From Eilatimonas milleporae (GTDB taxonomy: Bacteria > Pseudomonadota > Alphaproteobacteria > Sphingomonadales > Kordiimonadaceae), in contig NZ_REFR01000013.1 of assembly GCF_003688555.1 (NCBI RefSeq), positions 186,001-250,000 on the forward strand: a stretch of 64,000 bases of DNA, given 5' to 3'. Under the pieces are notes generated by a model. It saw only the letters and a program-made list of their open reading frames with translations. It was not told the origin of the DNA and searched no databases. Position numbers and translations under genes: made by a program. Below are positions 60,711-64,000 of the stretch, piece after piece (the first letter of the stretch is position 1; each line of letters starts with the position of its first letter).

Positions 60711-61202
60711 CTACAAAAGCGCTTCGATATGACTGCGGATTTTCTCGGGCGTGTCATTGGGACCGAAACGGTCAACAACACTGCCCTCGCGGTCAACCAG
60801 AAACTTGGTGAAATTCCATTTGATCGCCTTGGTCCCCAGCACACCGGACTTTTCCGATTTCAGGAACCTGTAAAGCGGCGCCGCCCCGTCGCCATTGACC
60901 TCGATCTTGGAGAACATCGGGAAACTGACGCCGTAATTCAACTGACAGAACTCGCCGATTTCCTCATCGGATTTTGGGTCCTGCTTGCCGAACTGGTTGC
61001 AGGGAAAGCCCAGGATTTCCAGCCCCTTGTCATGCAGGTCACGGTACAGGGCTTCCAGCCCTTCGAATTGGGGCGTAAACCCGCAGAAGGAAGCCGTGTT
61101 GACAATCAGCAGAACTTTACCCCGATAATCGGCAAGCGGCTGCTCGGCACCGTTCAGGCGCGGCATGGTAAAATCGTAAACGGACCCTGCTGTATCATTC
61201 AT
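60711..61202 (-). CDS. Glutathione peroxidase (Cys type)
   Basis: 163 residues. [18 protein letters not shown] with catalytic C40 (in place of selenocysteine), [12 protein letters not shown] with C68 and Gln/Asn and [14 protein letters not shown] with Trp. It reduces peroxides with thioredoxin or glutathione. Convergent with the amidohydrolase gene; an 8-bp hairpin (60691-60712) overlaps its stop but has no T-run. Confidence 0.95.
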   Translation of the reverse strand: MNDTAGSVYDFTMPRLNGAEQPLADYRGKVLLIVNTASFCGFTPQFEGLEALYRDLHDKGLEILGFPCNQFGKQDPKSDEEIGEFCQLNYGVSFPMFSKIEVNGDGAAPLYRFLKSEKSGVLGTKAIKWNFTKFLVDREGSVVDRFGPNDTPEKIRSHIEALL

Positions 61203-61237
61203 CGCTGGCTCTCCAATACCGGGATTTACTGGACTGG

Positions 61238-61630
61238 TCAGTCTTGATCCACTGTAGAGGCCGCTTCAAGAATGGCAAGCTCCAACCGTTTCACTTCCCG
61301 CATGACCGAGGCACGGCTCGCCTCCATGTAAAACCACAATTTCTGGACCGCCAGCGCCAGGGCGGACAGCAACATCCATGCTCCCCAGAAAATACGCCCC
61401 TCCGGTCCCGCGACGCAAAATTCATACGCCGTCCAGAAAAACACGATGCTGACAACCAGCATCTCCACCCAGACCAGCATGGCCCAGGGCCGCATGCCGC
61501 TGCGGAACGCGCTGAGCAGCATGGATATCATGCTGGCCTCGCCCGGCAATTGCGCCCGCAGGGTTTCAGCGTCGGTATCCAGGGCGCTGCGCATACGCGC
61601 CGACAGCCCGCTCATGTGCCCGTTGGTCAT
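61238..61630 (-). CDS. DUF6768 family membrane protein
   Basis: 130 residues from ATG 61630 (GAGGGGGG upstream). Two helices (about 53-75 and 85-105) and the C-terminal block [26 protein letters not shown], which is the mark of DUF6768. In other alphaproteobacteria such genes often follow an extracytoplasmic sigma factor; I see none next to it here. Function unknown. Confidence 0.8.
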   Translation of the reverse strand: MTNGHMSGLSARMRSALDTDAETLRAQLPGEASMISMLLSAFRSGMRPWAMLVWVEMLVVSIVFFWTAYEFCVAGPEGRIFWGAWMLLSALALAVQKLWFYMEASRASVMREVKRLELAILEAASTVDQD

Positions 61631-61790
61631 TGATCCGTCCCCCCTCATCTGCGTCAAACCGCATCACTATACCCTGAACCATACCCTGGCACCGGCCGGA
61701 AACCACGGCCCGTAGATATGACAGATCATACCCGGGAACCGGTCTTGAACATCGGGACAGGGGCACCGCAAGGCAGCAGCCGGTACGCTC

Positions 61791-62603
61791 TCAGGCAATA
61801 TGGGGCAGCATCAGGCTGCCCCGCATGACCTCCAGCGCCTGGCCTTTGATGATCAGCCGCTCAGACCCCACCTCAAGCCACAGGTCGCCGCCACGGGCTG
61901 ACAGCTGACGTGCCTTCATGGCCCGCTTTCCAAGCCTTGCGGCCCAATAGGGCGCTGCGACACAATAGGCCGAACCGGTCACGGGGTCCTCGTGAATACC
62001 GTGATTGGGGTAGAAACAGCGGGTCACGAAATCCGTTTCACCGTCACTGCCCGGTGCCGTGCAGATAAACCCCCACGGCGCGGCTTTGCACAATGCCGCC
62101 ATGTCGGGCGCCAGTGTCTCGATGACCCGCTGTTCCGGAAACACAATCAACAGGTCGCGCAAACCCGCCAGCACCGTGTCGGGCGGATGGTCGAAAGCAT
62201 GCGTCAAACTCTCGGGCGGCGTGACCTCCTGCGGCGTCACCATCGGGAAATCCATCGCCAGCATGTCGCCGTCACGTGTCACGGTCAGCAGGCCCGACCG
62301 GGTGCTGAAGCGGATGACCTCAAGATCGGGTCGGATATGGCTGAAAATGACCTTGGCCGCCGCCAGGGTGGCATGACCGCACAGGTCGACTTCCACCGTC
62401 GGGGTAAACCAGCGCAGGTCGAAATCCGCTTCTCCTTGCGCCGTGGGAACGACATAGGCGGTTTCCGACAGGTTATTTTCCCGCGCGATCGCCTGCATGA
62501 TGTCGTCCTGAAGGAAATACGGCAATGGGCAGACCGCCGCCGGATTGCCGCCGAACGCGTGGCCTGTGAAGGCATCGATCTGAAAAAGCGCGATTTCCAC
62601 CAA
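61791..62603 (-). CDS. PhzF-family isomerase/epimerase-like protein
   Basis: 270 residues. Begins FQIDAFTGHAFGGNPAAVCPL, then ARENNLSETAYVV with the catalytic Glu (LSET), FDLRWFTPTVEVDLCGHATLAAA (DLCGHAT), and FYPNHGIHEDPVTGSAYCVAAPYWA (DPVTGSA), all PhzF marks. Many members are not in phenazine routes; this one has no phenazine genes nearby. Confidence 0.94.
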   Translation of the reverse strand: MVEIALFQIDAFTGHAFGGNPAAVCPLPYFLQDDIMQAIARENNLSETAYVVPTAQGEADFDLRWFTPTVEVDLCGHATLAAAKVIFSHIRPDLEVIRFSTRSGLLTVTRDGDMLAMDFPMVTPQEVTPPESLTHAFDHPPDTVLAGLRDLLIVFPEQRVIETLAPDMAALCKAAPWGFICTAPGSDGETDFVTRCFYPNHGIHEDPVTGSAYCVAAPYWAARLGKRAMKARQLSARGGDLWLEVGSERLIIKGQALEVMRGSLMLPHIA

Positions 62604-62643
62604 GATACCGTTCCGCTACCCATTCGGAAGGCGGGTCTTCCCG

Positions 62644-63006
62644 TCACTCCGCCGTGTTGAGCCACCCGGCAAGAGCGTCACGGTCCTTTGCCGCGAAGCC
62701 CAGCCTGTAATCCCCGTCTTTTTCCCACACCGGACGTTTGATCAGCGCCACATGCGCCAGCATCAATGCTGCCGCCCGCGCCGGATCAAGACCGGATTTA
62801 TCCTCGTCATCGAGCTGCCGCCACGTCGTCCCCCTTTTATTCAGGAGGACTTCCCATCCAAGTGCCGTCATAAAAGCGTCAAACTTCTCCGCGCTCAAGC
62901 CCTCTTTTCGGTAATCATGAAATCTGTGCGCGATATTTCGTTCCTTCAGCCAGGCACGCGCGGCCCGCACCGTGTCGCAATTGGCAATGCCGTAAATGGT
63001 CAGCAT
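62644..63006 (-). CDS. ArsC/Spx-family thioredoxin-fold protein (YffB-like)
   Basis: 120 residues. IYGIANCDTVRAARAWLKERNIAHRFHDYRKEGL has one Cys in NCDT (no second Cys, so not the CxxC form of Spx), then LLNKRGTTWRQL and LIKRPVWEKDGDYRLGF with the family RPV region. Probably a glutathione-dependent thiol reductase like YffB; arsenate use not proven. Overlaps the cation transporter by seven bases. Confidence 0.93.
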   Translation of the reverse strand: MLTIYGIANCDTVRAARAWLKERNIAHRFHDYRKEGLSAEKFDAFMTALGWEVLLNKRGTTWRQLDDEDKSGLDPARAAALMLAHVALIKRPVWEKDGDYRLGFAAKDRDALAGWLNTAE

Positions 63007-63929
63007 GGACCTTTATCCTTCCTCATATCCAGCTCCCGGGCCGTCAGTATATCCGATTGCGCCCGCAAGGGGTCCACATGGATGATAACGTCGGCGCCGG
63101 GAAACGCTTCACTTAAGGTTGCTTCAATTTCTTCCGCGATCAGATGGGCCGCATCCAGGCTGAGCCCGCCGTCCACTTCGATATGCATCTCGATAAAGCG
63201 GTCGCGCCCGGCAGCGCGCGTGCGCAGCTTGTGCAGCCCCGCGACATCGCGGTTGCCCATGACAAGGTTGAAAATCCGTTCCCTCTCGTCGTCCGGCAGT
63301 TCCCGGTCCATGATCTGATCAATGGCCGGCCGCCCCGCTCTCCAGGCACCGCGCAAAATATAGGCCGTGATCCCAAGACCGGCCAGACCGTCCGCCGTGG
63401 CAAGGCCCGCCGTGCTGGCAAGTGCTGCCGCGATCACACCCAGATTCAGTGCCAGGTCCCCCTTGTAATGCAACGCATCGCCCTTGATGGCGAGAGAACG
63501 GGTCTTGGCGACCACATGGTTCTGAAAGCTCACAAGGCCGAGTGTGAGAGCAATCGCCGTTGCCGAAACCGCCAGGACCAGGGCCGACCGGACAATGGGT
63601 TCTGGCGCCATCAGATGGCGCACCGCCTCCAGCAACAGAAACAGGGCGGACCCCGTCATCAGCGTTGCCTGAAACAGGGCCGCCAGCGCTTCCGCCTTGC
63701 CATGTCCGAAGCGGTGGGTCCTGTCAGCCGGCCTGATGGCCGCCCGGACGGCGAACAAAGTGACCAGCGAAGCCGCCAGGTCAAGTCCGGAATCCGCCAC
63801 GGACCCCAGCATGGAAACCGATCCGGACAGCCACCATACGGCGGCCTTCGCCGACAGCAGCGATAGGGCGACACCAACCGACGCGGCGGTCGCCAGCCGC
63901 ACAAGTCTGTCGTCTGCCTCTCTTGCCAT
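63000..63929 (-). CDS. Cation diffusion facilitator (FieF-like)
   Basis: 309 residues, six helices in the first 210. Metal site marks SMLGSVADSGLDLAAS (Asp pair), THRFGHGKAEALAAL with HRFGHG, and LAIKGDALHYKGDLALN. C-terminal metallochaperone-like domain (215-300) with HIEVDGGLSLDAAHLIAEEIE and IIHVDP. Exports Fe2+ or Zn2+ from the cytoplasm against protons; the metal is not fixed by these marks. The remaining 71 bases of the window show no gene. Confidence 0.94.
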   Translation of the reverse strand: MAREADDRLVRLATAASVGVALSLLSAKAAVWWLSGSVSMLGSVADSGLDLAASLVTLFAVRAAIRPADRTHRFGHGKAEALAALFQATLMTGSALFLLLEAVRHLMAPEPIVRSALVLAVSATAIALTLGLVSFQNHVVAKTRSLAIKGDALHYKGDLALNLGVIAAALASTAGLATADGLAGLGITAYILRGAWRAGRPAIDQIMDRELPDDERERIFNLVMGNRDVAGLHKLRTRAAGRDRFIEMHIEVDGGLSLDAAHLIAEEIEATLSEAFPGADVIIHVDPLRAQSDILTARELDMRKDKGPC

Positions 63930-64000
63930 ATCTCAGCCCCGAATTTCATGTGGAAACGGCCCTGTCTTGGTGCAGCGGCTTGTTTCACAAGGCAGTCTAG

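Noticed and set aside
60691-60712. Terminator between amidohydrolase and glutathione peroxidase genes
   Set aside because: A good 8-bp hairpin exists, but no T-run on either strand and it overlaps the peroxidase stop codon.

Overview
The window is GC-rich, densely coded DNA from a Gram-negative bacterium, most likely a marine alphaproteobacterium. Pointers are a TonB-dependent receptor, TamA/TamB, an MlaA lipoprotein, EttA, a DUF6768 protein, a short DnaB-like ATPase of a type I know from alphaproteobacteria, and an ArsR-methyltransferase regulator ahead of metF-metH. I cannot place it below class. Two lineages can be distinguished only by database search.

Layout. 1-919 (minus) is the cut-off end of a RiPP cassette: a 50-residue double-glycine precursor followed by an ATP-grasp peptide maturase that runs off the left edge. 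1228-1668 is a cupin. 1683-5047 (minus) is a GntR-ABC export operon that also holds two tandem, unlisted, very basic small proteins; its promoter overlaps a GTGTA/TACAC operator and its leader contains a terminator-like hairpin. 5450-8774 holds an exported beta-barrel-like protein and a hybrid histidine kinase. 9326-11991 holds a flavin monooxygenase, a MaoC hydratase and a small exported protein. 12271-18665 is tamA-tamB. A tRNA-Thr(TGT) follows at 18893, then a decayed DnaB-like gene (amber stop plus frameshift) and a methyltransferase.

21571-29775 is an iron/heme uptake island: AraC regulator, PepSY membrane protein, two small membrane proteins, TonB-dependent receptor, heme-degrading-type monooxygenase, small membrane protein and ferredoxin-NADP reductase, with several Fur-box-like sites at its promoters. 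30058-37578 is a complete-looking seven-gene V/A-type ATPase operon in the order B-D-I-K-E-C(DUF2764)-A. 38070-40551 is an Lrp regulator divergent from a tryptophan 2,3-dioxygenase-like gene and a kynureninase-like gene. 41340-44986 holds an outer membrane protein, an orphan periplasmic binding protein, ribokinase and nucleoside hydrolase. 45112-50857 is a methionine-cycle operon (regulator, metF, metH in two separate genes) with a perfect palindromic operator. The rest (51064-63929) is mainly housekeeping and stress genes: mlaA, ettA, GFA protein, two GSTs, argO-like exporter, epoxide hydrolase, NSS transporter, exported amidohydrolase, glutathione peroxidase, DUF6768, PhzF-like, ArsC/Spx-like and a cation diffusion facilitator.

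The most unusual items are the RiPP cassette, the GntR-ABC operon with duplicated small basic proteins, the V/A-ATPase with a rearranged gene order and an altered ion site, a 29-bp palindromic repeat present twice, and the split metH under a methyltransferase-like regulator. All positions, motifs and alignments were read by eye; no database search was run.
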